From contig NZ_BMRF01000016.1 in NCBI RefSeq assembly GCF_014648495.1, forward strand, positions 62,001 through 126,000: a stretch of DNA of 64,000 bases. The letters are read 5' to 3'. Below are positions 20,565 through 29,296 of this stretch, piece by piece; within the stretch, counting starts at the first letter, position 1, and the number at the start of each line of letters is the position of its first letter. The position numbers were made by a program, and so were the translations under genes. Under the pieces are notes generated by a model. That model was not told the origin of the DNA, did not search any database, and saw only the letters and a program-made list of their open reading frames with translations. The stretch comes from Actinomadura cremea (GTDB lineage Bacteria; Actinomycetota; Actinomycetes; Streptosporangiales; Streptosporangiaceae).

Positions 20565-20761
20565 TGTCCAACCCGTTCGACGACCCCGACGGGACGTTCC
20601 TCGTCCTGGTCAACGACGAGGGCCAGCACTCGCTGTGGCCCGCCTTCGCGGACGTGCCGGGCGGCTGGACGGTCGCGTTCGGCCCCGCCGCCCGCCCCGA
20701 GTGCGTCGAGCACGTCACCGAGAACTGGACGGACATCCGGCCGCGCAGCCTGACCGGCTGA
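20564..20761 (+). CDS. mbtH: MbtH-like NRPS accessory protein
   Basis: A 65-residue MbtH-domain protein that binds NRPS adenylation domains and is usually needed for their solubility or activity. The family signature is complete: NPFDDPDG at the N-terminus, NDEGQHSLWP at about residues 17-26, PGGW at 32-35 and WTDIRP at 55-60. The start overlaps the hydroxylase stop (TGATG), with AGGAGG 4 bp upstream. Last gene of the iron-regulated operon, followed by a strong hairpin. Confidence 0.96.
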   Translation: MSNPFDDPDGTFLVLVNDEGQHSLWPAFADVPGGWTVAFGPAARPECVEHVTENWTDIRPRSLTG

Positions 20762-20795
20762 CGGCCCGGCCGCGTCCCGTATCGGGGAGGGACCC

Positions 20796-20848
20796 GGCCG
20801 GGCGGGGCGGGCGGTCCGTGGCGCGGGGACCGCCCGCCCCGCCCGGCC
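20796..20848. terminator. 22-bp perfect GC hairpin ending the siderophore locus
   Basis: Perfect inverted repeat with arms 20796-20817 and 20827-20848 and a 9-nt loop. It lies between mbtH and the convergent esterase gene. Likely a bidirectional terminator and the natural right border of the siderophore cluster. Confidence 0.87.
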
Positions 20849-20860
20849 CGGTGCGCCCGC

Positions 20861-21844
20861 TCAGGAGGCGGGCGCGGAGGGCCGGGCGTCGAAGAACGAG
20901 GTGATCAGCCCGCTCGCGAACGACGGCCACTCGTGCCCGCCCCGCTGGATCGTGCACAGCGCGACCCGCACGGGTCCGGGGGCCGTCCCCACGCAGCCGT
21001 CCGGGGCGTCGCGCAGCGGCCACGACAGCGCCGACAGGCCGCCGAGCCACCGCCAGAACTCCATGAGGAGCCGCACGGGCAGGAACGGGAACTTCACGTC
21101 GGCGTCCAGGTTGCCGCCGCCGTGGTAGGGGACGGACGGGTCCCAGGTCCCGTGGAACGCCAGCACGGAGATCGGCCGGTCGGGCGTGCAGCCGACGGCG
21201 AGCGCCCCCGACACGACGGCGACCCCGGCGACCCGCCCGGCGCGCTCGCACGCGTACCGGTAGGCCATCCCGCCGCCGTTGGAGAACCCGGTGAGGAACA
21301 CCCGGCGGCGGTCGGCGACCCCCTGTCGCACGAGCGTGTCGATGAGCCGGTCGAGGAACGCGACGTCGTCGACGCCGGCCCAGCGCGCGAACCAGCAGCA
21401 GGCGCCCGCGTTCCACGTGCCGAGGAGGCCCTTCGGGTACGCGACGGCGTAGCCCCGGGCGTCGGCGACCGCGTCGAGGCCGCTCTGCTCCCGGACGTAC
21501 TGCGGATCGTTGAGGCCGCCGTGCAGCGCGACGATGAGCGGGAGCCGCTCGCCGTCCGTCCGGTCGGGCGGGACGTGCAGGAGGTAGGGGCGGTTCCAGT
21601 CGCCCATGGGGATGGTGTGCTCGGTCGTGCCGGACGGGTTCGCCGCCGGCGGTGCGGTGCTCGGGGGCGTGGCTGTCGGGGTGGGGGTCGGGGCGGCCGG
21701 AGGGGCGGTGGGGCGGGGACTCGAGCCGGTCGCGCTCGCGGACGGGCTCGCGTCCGGTGACGCCCCGGCGGGCAGGGGGAGGGCGGCGGTCACCGCGAGC
21801 GTCAGCGCCGCGGTGACCGCCGCCGCCCGCGCGGCGATCTTCAT
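20861..21844 (-). CDS. Secreted PHB-depolymerase-like esterase (LpqC family)
   Basis: A 327-residue exported alpha/beta hydrolase. The N-terminus is a signal peptide (hydrophobic to about residue 28, AGA cleavage region), followed by a Pro/Thr/Ala/Ser-rich linker to about residue 75. In the catalytic domain the nucleophile sits in GFSNGGGMA, an acidic residue is found in HGTWDPSVPYHG, and a histidine in GGHEWP near the C-terminus. This matches poly(3-hydroxybutyrate) depolymerase/feruloyl esterase-type enzymes. The true substrate cannot be told. It is divergent from the acyl-CoA ligase across a region with two TetR-type palindromes. The gene lies outside the iron-controlled cluster. Confidence 0.85.
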   Translation of the reverse strand: MKIAARAAAVTAALTLAVTAALPLPAGASPDASPSASATGSSPRPTAPPAAPTPTPTATPPSTAPPAANPSGTTEHTIPMGDWNRPYLLHVPPDRTDGERLPLIVALHGGLNDPQYVREQSGLDAVADARGYAVAYPKGLLGTWNAGACCWFARWAGVDDVAFLDRLIDTLVRQGVADRRRVFLTGFSNGGGMAYRYACERAGRVAGVAVVSGALAVGCTPDRPISVLAFHGTWDPSVPYHGGGNLDADVKFPFLPVRLLMEFWRWLGGLSALSWPLRDAPDGCVGTAPGPVRVALCTIQRGGHEWPSFASGLITSFFDARPSAPAS

Positions 21845-21961
21845 GACCCTTGATCAAACGCCCCCGACCGGCTCCGGCGATACGTCCCCGGCCACAGAAA
21901 ACCCGGGCGCGCTTTGGTCGCCGGGCACAGTGTCGCCGGGGCGCGCGCTCCCACCCTTGCG

Positions 21962-21977
21962 TACCGACCGGTCGGTA
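21962..21977. promoter_or_regulatory. TetR-type operator candidate 1
   Basis: TACCGACCGGTCGGTA is a perfect 16-bp palindrome of the kind bound by TetR-family repressors. It is repeated almost exactly at 22098. It lies on the esterase side of the intergenic region. Confidence 0.65.
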
Positions 21978-22097
21978 TGGTCTCCTCGGCACTGCCCGAC
22001 GGCTCCGTCGCGCCCGGCCGGACGCGCGCGGCCCCGGGGCGGACGAGCCGTTCCGGCACCCGATCGTTGACGGCCCGTCCGTCGCGTAATTAAAGTG

Positions 22098-22113
22098 AAC
22101 CGACCGGTCGGTA
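22098..22113. promoter_or_regulatory. TetR-type operator candidate 2
   Basis: AACCGACCGGTCGGTA shares the 14-bp palindromic core ACCGACCGGTCGGT with the site at 21962. It lies 76 bp upstream of the acyl-CoA ligase start. No TetR gene is next to it. Confidence 0.65.
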
Positions 22114-22188
22114 TGTCACCGGCCGACAGGAAATCGACCGTTCGCCGGCGCGCTTTTCCCGCGTCCGCGCGTTCCCCGGAGAATTGTC

Positions 22189-23838
<1,650 letters not shown>

Positions 23839-23856
23839 AAGGGGCCGGCCGCGGTC

Positions 23857-24627
23857 TCAGGCGCGGACGATCTCCGGGCCCGCCGCGGCCAGGTCGGCGG
23901 CGAGGTCGGTGTCCAGCCCCGTGTCGGTGATCAGGACGTCCATGTCGGACACGTCGCCGAACCGCACCAGATGGTCGTGCCCGATCTTGGTGCGGTCGGC
24001 GAGCAGCACACGCCGCCGCGACGACGCGAGCATCGCCCGCTTCACCGCGGCCTCGGCCTGGTCGGACGTGGTCAGGCCGCGCTCCACCGAGCAGCCGTTC
24101 GTCGCCATGAACGCCACGTCCACCCACAGGTCGGCGAGGGGCCGCAGCACCCAGTCGTCCACCGTGGCCAGGGTCCGGCCGCGCACCCGCCCGCCCAGGA
24201 TGATCACCGTGAGGTTGGGGCGGGCGGCGAGCACGGCGGCGTGCGGCGGCGAGTTCACGATGACGGTCAGCTCGCGGTCGGTCGGCAGCAGCTGGACGAA
24301 CCGCGCGGTGGTCGTCCCGGCGTCCACGATGATCGACCCCTCGGCGGGCAGCTCGGCCAGCGCGGCCTTCGCGATCCGCTGCTTCTCGTCGGTCATCACG
24401 GCGTCGCGCGCGGCCAGCTCCGGCTCGAAGCCGAGGCGCTCGACCGGCATCGCGCCGCCGTGCACCCGCCGGATCGTCCCGGCCCGCTCGAGCACGGTCA
24501 GGTCGCGGCGGATCGTCTCGGTCGTCACCGAGAACTCCTCGGCGAGCGCGACGACGTCCACCCGTCCCTTCGAGCGGGCCAGGGCAAGGATCGCCTGCTG
24601 TCGTTCCTCGGCGTACATGACCGTCAT
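23857..24627 (-). CDS. DeoR/GlpR-family sugar-operon repressor
   Basis: A 256-residue regulator with an N-terminal DeoR helix-turn-helix (ALAEEFSVTTETIRRDLTVLE, residues about 28-48) and a C-terminal sugar-phosphate sensor domain (DAGTTTARFVQLLP; VNSPPHAAVLA; DRTKIGHDHLVRFG). Family members bind operators when inducer sugar phosphates are absent. It lies directly downstream of the PTS operon on the same strand, 31 bp from the HPr gene, and is its probable repressor, sensing something like fructose 1-phosphate (inference). A start at 24618 (MYAEERQQ), the usual N-terminus in this family, is an equally good choice. Confidence 0.88.
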   Translation of the reverse strand: MTVMYAEERQQAILALARSKGRVDVVALAEEFSVTTETIRRDLTVLERAGTIRRVHGGAMPVERLGFEPELAARDAVMTDEKQRIAKAALAELPAEGSIIVDAGTTTARFVQLLPTDRELTVIVNSPPHAAVLAARPNLTVIILGGRVRGRTLATVDDWVLRPLADLWVDVAFMATNGCSVERGLTTSDQAEAAVKRAMLASSRRRVLLADRTKIGHDHLVRFGDVSDMDVLITDTGLDTDLAADLAAAGPEIVRA

Positions 24628-24658
24628 TGTCCCCGACGCCCGCGGCGGCGCGGCCGGC

Positions 24659-24955
24659 TCAGGGCGCCGCGCCCGCGGCGGAGCCGGGCTCCGCGTCGAG
24701 GTCGCGGGCGAGGAGCGCGGCCAGCTCGTCCAGGACGGCGTCGGCGCCGTCGCCGTCCGCCGACAGGATCACCTCGGCGCCCGGTCCGGCGCCGAGCGAC
24801 AGCACCCCCAGCAGCCCGCCGGCCGGGACCGGGGCACGGTCCCCGATCCGGATGAACACCGGGACGGGCTGCCGCGCCGCCTCCTGCACGAAGATCTTCG
24901 CCGGGCGGGCGTGCAGGCCCTGCGCCGAGCCGAGGACAACGGTCCGTTCGGGCAT
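24659..24955 (-). CDS. HPr-family phosphocarrier protein
   Basis: A 98-residue HPr domain. His15 in GLHARPA is the residue phosphorylated by enzyme I and passes the phosphate to EIIA. The second regulatory site is altered: where HPr usually has Ser46 (KSIMGVMSL) this protein reads AGGLLGVLSL, so it cannot be serine-phosphorylated there. The protein is slightly longer than usual (Ala/Gly tail). Last structural gene of the hexitol PTS operon. Enzyme I is not in the window and must be elsewhere. Confidence 0.9.
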   Translation of the reverse strand: MPERTVVLGSAQGLHARPAKIFVQEAARQPVPVFIRIGDRAPVPAGGLLGVLSLGAGPGAEVILSADGDGADAVLDELAALLARDLDAEPGSAAGAAP

Positions 24956-24989
24956 CGCCGTACCTTCCTTCCGGTCTGCTGCGGTTCCG

Positions 24990-26030
24990 TCAGGGCTCGA
25001 TGGTCACCTTGATGGCGGCGCCCCGGGTGACCAGGTCGAGCGCCTCGTGGAGGTCGTCGAGCGGCAGCCGGTGCGTGATCAGGTCGTCGACCGGGACGGC
25101 CCCGGAGCCGATCAGCTCCAGCGCGCGGGCGTTGTGGGCGGGGCTGGACCCGTTCGCGCCGACGAGGCTCAGCTCCCGGTAGTGCACCCGGTTGGCGTCG
25201 ACGGAGATGACCGGCGCGTCCTTCGGCAGCCCGCCGAACAGGCTGACCCGCCCGCCCGGCGCCATCAGCCGCTGCGCCGTCTCCTGCGCCGCGCCGGACG
25301 CGGCGGCGGTGATCGCCACGTCGGCGCCGCGCCCGCCCGTCAGGTCGAGGACCTCGGTGACGGCGTCGGACGAGCCCGCGTCGATCGCCGCGTCCGGCTT
25401 GACCACCGCCGCGGCCCGCTCCAGCCGCTCGGCGTTGACCTCGACCAGGAACACCCGCGCCGCGCCGCGCGCCCGCGCCACCCGCACGTGCAGGCACCCC
25501 ACCGGCCCGGACCCGAAGACCACCACGTCGTCGCCCTCGCCGACCCGCGCCAGCTCCTGCCCGTTGAGGACGCACGCGAGCGGCTCGGCCACCGACGCCT
25601 CGGCGAACGACACGCCGTCCGGGATCCGGTGCACGCCGCCCACCGCGAGCACCTTCGCCGGGACGATCATGTACTGGGCGAACGCGCCGTCGTAGTGGTA
25701 GCCCATCGACTCCTGCGCGGAGCACACCGTCATCCTGCCGCGGCGGCACTCGGCGCACGACCCGCACGGGATCGCGGCGATGACCTGGACGCGGTCGCCC
25801 GGCGCCCAGCCGTCCGCGCCCGGACCGGTCGCGGCGACCTCACCGGCGATCTCGTGCCCCATCACCCGGGGCGGGACGATGTGGTGGTGCCCGAACCTGG
25901 AGATCTTCACGTCCGTCCCGCAGGCGGAGCAGTTCCGCACGCGGATCTTCAGCTCGCCCGGTCCGGGCTCCGGCTCGGGCGCGTCCTCCAGGCGGATGTC
26001 TCCGGGGGCGTGGAAGCGGGCTACCTTCAT
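24990..26030 (-). CDS. Zn-dependent polyol (phosphate) dehydrogenase, MDR family
   Basis: A 346-residue medium-chain dehydrogenase/reductase. The catalytic zinc ligand is in CSACGTD (near residue 37), with GHEIAGE near 61. The structural zinc cysteines are in CGSCAECRRGRMTVC (near 92-106), and the nucleotide fold is at VVFGSGPVGCLHV (near 170). Relatives act on sorbitol, galactitol 1-phosphate or arabitol phosphate. Its ATG overlaps the EIIA stop (ATGA), so it is co-translated with the PTS and probably oxidises the PTS product. With FruK in the operon, mannitol 1-phosphate oxidised at C2 to fructose 1-phosphate would make a complete route. Galactitol 1-phosphate to tagatose 6-phosphate is an alternative. 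Confidence 0.85.
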   Translation of the reverse strand: MKVARFHAPGDIRLEDAPEPEPGPGELKIRVRNCSACGTDVKISRFGHHHIVPPRVMGHEIAGEVAATGPGADGWAPGDRVQVIAAIPCGSCAECRRGRMTVCSAQESMGYHYDGAFAQYMIVPAKVLAVGGVHRIPDGVSFAEASVAEPLACVLNGQELARVGEGDDVVVFGSGPVGCLHVRVARARGAARVFLVEVNAERLERAAAVVKPDAAIDAGSSDAVTEVLDLTGGRGADVAITAAASGAAQETAQRLMAPGGRVSLFGGLPKDAPVISVDANRVHYRELSLVGANGSSPAHNARALELIGSGAVPVDDLITHRLPLDDLHEALDLVTRGAAIKVTIEP

Positions 26031-26539
26031 CCGGTCGGTTCCTGTTCTTCGAGTCGGTCGTCTTCGGTCGTTCTCCCCGCGCCCGCCGGCTCCAGCAGGC
26101 GCAGGACGTCTTCGGGCTCGGCGGCCTCGCGGAGCGCGCGGGCCCGGTCCGGGTCGAGCAGCACCTCGGCGAGTTCGGCGAGGATCCCGATGTGGCCGTC
26201 CCCGCGCGCGGCGATCGCGATGCACACGGTCACGGCCGGGCCGTCCCAGTCGACGCCGTCCGGGAACCGGACGACGGCGAGGGCGTCGCGGCGGACCAGG
26301 TCGCGGCCCGCCGCCGTCCCGTGCGGGATCGCGACGCCCTCCCCGAGGTGGGTCGAGATCGAGCGTTCCCGTTCGAGCATCGCGTCGACGTAGCCGGGCT
26401 CGACCGCGCCGGCGTCCACGAGCACGCGCCCGCAGAGGCGGACGGCCTCGTCACGGCCGGCGGCCCGCGCGTCCAGCCGGATCGCGCCGGGGTCCAGCAG
26501 CCGTGCCGGGCCCGCGGCGGGGTCAGCCACCGATCTCAC
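26027..26539 (-). CDS. PTS EIIA component, mannitol/fructose type
   Basis: A 170-residue EIIA (PTS_EIIA_2) domain. The phosphorylatable histidine is His73 in GVAIPHG, with the conserved His64 in ISTHLGEG. It accepts phosphate from HPr and passes it to the EIIB cysteine. GTG 26539 (AAGGA 5 bp upstream) overlaps the EIIB end by 17 bp; GTG 26530 is the alternative. The C-terminal 20 residues are charged and not part of the domain. Confidence 0.9.
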   Translation of the reverse strand: MRSVADPAAGPARLLDPGAIRLDARAAGRDEAVRLCGRVLVDAGAVEPGYVDAMLERERSISTHLGEGVAIPHGTAAGRDLVRRDALAVVRFPDGVDWDGPAVTVCIAIAARGDGHIGILAELAEVLLDPDRARALREAAEPEDVLRLLEPAGAGRTTEDDRLEEQEPTG

Positions 26540-26825
26540 CGCCGTCCTTGATGGCCTTGACGAGCCGGTCGACGGCCGGGTCGCCGAGGAAGACCTCGAA
26601 CGGGATCACGGGCGTGCCGTCGGCGGCGCCGCGGCGGGCCCGCGCGGCGAGCCCGCTGTGGCAGACGACCACGTCGGCGTCGCCGGGGATCGAGTCGACG
26701 GGCGTGTGCTCGACCGTCACGTTCTGCTTCTTCAGCGACTTGCGGAGGTGGCCGGCGAGCATGACGCTGCTGCCCATCCCGGCGTCGCAGGCGATCACGA
26801 GCTTGCGGACGTCCTTGCCGTTCAT
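26523..26825 (-). CDS. PTS EIIB component, mannitol type
   Basis: A 100-residue stand-alone EIIB domain. Cys13 in VIACDAGMGSSVM is the phosphorylation site, in the P-loop typical of mannitol-class EIIB. It takes phosphate from EIIA and delivers it to the sugar bound in EIIC. The ATG overlaps the EIIC stop (ATGA). In many bacteria EIIB is fused to EIIC (MtlA); here they are separate and joined only by translational coupling. Confidence 0.92.
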   Translation of the reverse strand: MNGKDVRKLVIACDAGMGSSVMLAGHLRKSLKKQNVTVEHTPVDSIPGDADVVVCHSGLAARARRGAADGTPVIPFEVFLGDPAVDRLVKAIKDGGEIGG

Positions 26826-28090
26826 CGTGGGCTCCCTTCGGTGGGTCGGTCGTTCAGCGGCGCGGTCTCCGGCGCGCCGTCCGCGCCGTCGTCCGCGCCC
26901 TCCTTCGCGGCGCCCGCGTTCGCGGGGGCGGTCCCGGTGCCCGCGTCCTCGGCGTCGCTCTCGCCGGTGTCCTTCGCGCCGGTGTCCTTCGCGTCGGCGG
27001 CCGTGTCGTCCGCGCCGTCGCCGGCGTCGTCCGGCTCGGCCCGCCGGCCGAACCCGAGCAGGGCGGCGCCGACCCCGAACGAGACGGCCGCGGAGGCGAG
27101 CAGGCCGCCGTAGACGCCGAACCAGTTGCCGGCTCCCCGGGGCGTCTGCGCGAGGTAGGCGAAGATGCTGCCCGGCGACGGGGACGCGACCAGCCCGGCG
27201 CCGGTGGCCGCGAAGATCGCCACGCCGGTCATGCCGCCCGCGACGGCCGCGAGGATCATGCGCGGCTTCATGAGGATGTAGGGGAAGTAGATCTCGTGGA
27301 TGCCGCCGAAGAACTGGATGATCGCGGCGGCGGGAACGCTCGGCCGCAGCCGCTTCGGGCCGAAGAACAGGTAGGCGAGCAGCACGCCGATGCCCGGACC
27401 GGGGTTCGACTCGATCATGAACAGGACGGACTTGCCGGTCTCGGTGGCCTGCTGGACGCCGAGCGGGGTGAGCACCCCGTGGTTGACGGCGTTGTTGAGG
27501 AACAGCACCTTCGCGGGCTCGACCAGCAGCGACGTGAGCGGCAGGAGGTTGTGGTCGACGAGCCGGCCGACGGCGTCCCCGGCCCAGTCGGAGACGGTGC
27601 CCATCACCGGGCCGATCACGGCGCGCCCGGCGACGGCCATGGCGGCGGCGATGATCCCGGCCGAGAAGTTGTCCACCAGCATCTCGAACCCGGTGCGGAC
27701 GCGGTCGCGCACCAGGTCGTCGAACAGCTTCAGCAGGTACGCGGTGAACGGCCCGATGATCATCGCGCCGAGGAACATCGGCTGCTCCGCGCCGACGGCG
27801 ATGCCGACGGTGGCGACGGCGCCCACCACGGCGCCGCGCTGCCCGTGCACCATCCGGCCGCCGGTGTAGCCGATCAGCACCGGCAGCAGCATCTTGATCA
27901 TCGGGTCGACGAGCTCGGCCAGGTCCTCGTTCGGCAGCCAGCCGGTCGGGATGAACAGCGCGGTGATCAGGCCCCAGGCGATGAACGCGCCGATGTTGGG
28001 CATCACCATCCCGGCCAGCTTGCCGCCGAACCGCTGGACGGTGGCGCGGAGCCCGCTGCCCGTGGGCTCGGGGGTGAAGGCGGTGGCCAT
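26822..28090 (-). CDS. PTS EIIC permease, mannitol type
   Basis: A 422-residue membrane permease with about 8 hydrophobic segments in residues 25-340. Mannitol EIIC hallmarks are present: GMVMPNIGAFIAWGL near residue 28, FLNNAVNHGVLTPLG near 203, and GGIHEIYFPYILMKP near 265 with the functional Glu of GIHE. It translocates and phosphorylates a hexitol, most likely mannitol. The ATG has AGGAGG 5 bp upstream. The C-terminal about 75 residues form an Asp/Ala/Gly-rich low-complexity tail where EIIB is fused in MtlA proteins. Confidence 0.92.
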   Translation of the reverse strand: MATAFTPEPTGSGLRATVQRFGGKLAGMVMPNIGAFIAWGLITALFIPTGWLPNEDLAELVDPMIKMLLPVLIGYTGGRMVHGQRGAVVGAVATVGIAVGAEQPMFLGAMIIGPFTAYLLKLFDDLVRDRVRTGFEMLVDNFSAGIIAAAMAVAGRAVIGPVMGTVSDWAGDAVGRLVDHNLLPLTSLLVEPAKVLFLNNAVNHGVLTPLGVQQATETGKSVLFMIESNPGPGIGVLLAYLFFGPKRLRPSVPAAAIIQFFGGIHEIYFPYILMKPRMILAAVAGGMTGVAIFAATGAGLVASPSPGSIFAYLAQTPRGAGNWFGVYGGLLASAAVSFGVGAALLGFGRRAEPDDAGDGADDTAADAKDTGAKDTGESDAEDAGTGTAPANAGAAKEGADDGADGAPETAPLNDRPTEGSPR

Positions 28091-28146
28091 CGCGGCCTCC
28101 TGTCGATCGGGGGTTGGGGGTGGGGTCCCGGGCGGCCCGGGAGGGG

Positions 28147-29088
28147 TCAGGCGAGGAGGGGACGGGCCAGGTCGGGCCGGGGATGGATGCGGACGATGTC
28201 GCGCCGGATGTCGCGGGCCCCCGGCATCCGGCTCGCGGGCAGCCGGACGGCCGCCGCGCCCCAGGCCAGGGCCTCGGCGAGGGCGCGCTCGCCGCGCGCG
28301 CCCGCGGCGAGGAACCCGGCGAGCAGGGCGTCGCCCGCGCCGACCGTGCTGCGCGGCCGCGCCACCGGGGCGTCGCCGCTGAGGACGCCGTCGTCGTCGA
28401 CGAGCACGGCGCCCTCGGCCCCGAGGCTGACCAGCACCCCGCGCGCGCCCTGCGCGCGCAGCTCGCCCGCCGCCTCGACGGCGTCGGCGACCGTGCCGAC
28501 CTCGCCGCCGACGGCCTCGGCGAGCTCCTCCAGGTTCGGCTTGACCAGGTCGGGACCGGCGGCGACCGCCGCGCGCAGCGCGGGACCGCTGGTGTCGACC
28601 GCGACCCGGACGCCGTCCGCCGCGAACCGGCGGCACAGCGCCGCGTAGGCGGTGTGCGGCACGCCCGGGGGGAGGCTGCCGCAGCCCACCAGCCACCCGG
28701 CCCCGCCCGCCGCCGCGGCCTCGACCGCGCGGGTGACCTCATCCAGCTCCGCGGCCGAGAGCGGCCCGCCGGGCTCGTTGAGCTTGGTGACGACGCCGTC
28801 CGGCTCGACGACCGTGACGTTGGAGCGGGTGCGCCCGACGACCCGGACGGCCCGCACCGGCAGCCCCTCGGCCCGCAGCAGCCGGCGCAGCTGCTCGCCG
28901 TCGGCGCCGCCCACCGTGAGCACGGCGGTGGAGTCGGCGCCGTTGGCCAGCAGCGCGCGGGAGACGTTGACGCCCTTGCCGCCCGGGTCGAGGCGCGCCG
29001 AACGGGCCCGGATCACCGCGCCGCGCGTCAGCACGTCCACCTCGATCGTCCGGTCGAGGCTCGGGTTGAGCGTCAGCGTGACGATCAT
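28147..29088 (-). CDS. fruK: 1-phosphofructokinase (PfkB family)
   Basis: A 313-residue PfkB-family sugar kinase. N-terminal signature DPGGKGVNVSRAL near residues 36-48, and the C-terminal PfkB signature STVGAGDALLAGF near 257 with the catalytic base Asp. The TLTLNPSLDRTIEV start is typical of FruK/LacC. It phosphorylates fructose 1-phosphate to fructose 1,6-bisphosphate (tagatose 6-phosphate is the alternative in this subfamily). First full gene of the PTS operon. Its ATG overlaps the stop of an 8-residue leader ORF, which has the better RBS. Confidence 0.9.
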   Translation of the reverse strand: MIVTLTLNPSLDRTIEVDVLTRGAVIRARSARLDPGGKGVNVSRALLANGADSTAVLTVGGADGEQLRRLLRAEGLPVRAVRVVGRTRSNVTVVEPDGVVTKLNEPGGPLSAAELDEVTRAVEAAAAGGAGWLVGCGSLPPGVPHTAYAALCRRFAADGVRVAVDTSGPALRAAVAAGPDLVKPNLEELAEAVGGEVGTVADAVEAAGELRAQGARGVLVSLGAEGAVLVDDDGVLSGDAPVARPRSTVGAGDALLAGFLAAGARGERALAEALAWGAAAVRLPASRMPGARDIRRDIVRIHPRPDLARPLLA

Positions 29089-29111
29089 GCGCGGCCCGTT
29101 CCCGAGTGCAT
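29085..29111 (-). CDS. Putative 8-residue leader peptide (MHSGTGRA)
   Basis: An ATG at 29111 with GGGAGG 8 bp upstream opens a 9-codon frame. It ends in TGA overlapping the fruK ATG (ATGA). fruK itself has no good RBS, so ribosomes may reach it by re-initiation after this mini-ORF. It is out of frame with fruK, so it is not a longer fruK start. Sequence-only prediction. Confidence 0.5.
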   Translation of the reverse strand: MHSGTGRA

Positions 29112-29139
29112 GTTGGTTTCCTCCCGTTTGAGCTTGGTC

Positions 29140-29183
29140 ACTTGTATTTAAGCCCAGAACATGCCCGAGTCAAGAGGGTGACT
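29140..29183 (-). promoter_or_regulatory. Sigma-70-type promoter and operator candidate of the PTS operon
   Basis: On the minus strand TTGACT and TAAATA are separated by exactly 17 bp, a near-consensus -35/-10 pair about 35 bp above the leader ORF. This is notable in such GC-rich DNA. An inverted repeat AGTCA-6-TGACT (29168-29183) overlaps the -35 and could be the DeoR-type operator (inference). Confidence 0.65.
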
Positions 29184-29296
29184 GTGGTTTTTCGGGGAGA
29201 AACCCACACGCTTCCAGGCGCCGAGCGGCCGTGGACTCGCGCCGCAACCTGGGAAGAATGATCGGTGTGGGAACGGCCGAGCCGGGGGAGGACGGC

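Larger units (their letters stand above)
21845..22188. other. 344-bp divergent promoter region
   Basis: No convincing gene in either strand: the frames present have no RBS or family features. It holds two near-identical palindromes (listed separately), 118 bp and 76 bp from the esterase and acyl-CoA ligase starts. Confidence 0.6.

Noticed and set aside
20762-20860. Small gene between mbtH and the esterase
   Set aside because: The stretch is almost fully taken by a perfect 22-bp hairpin.
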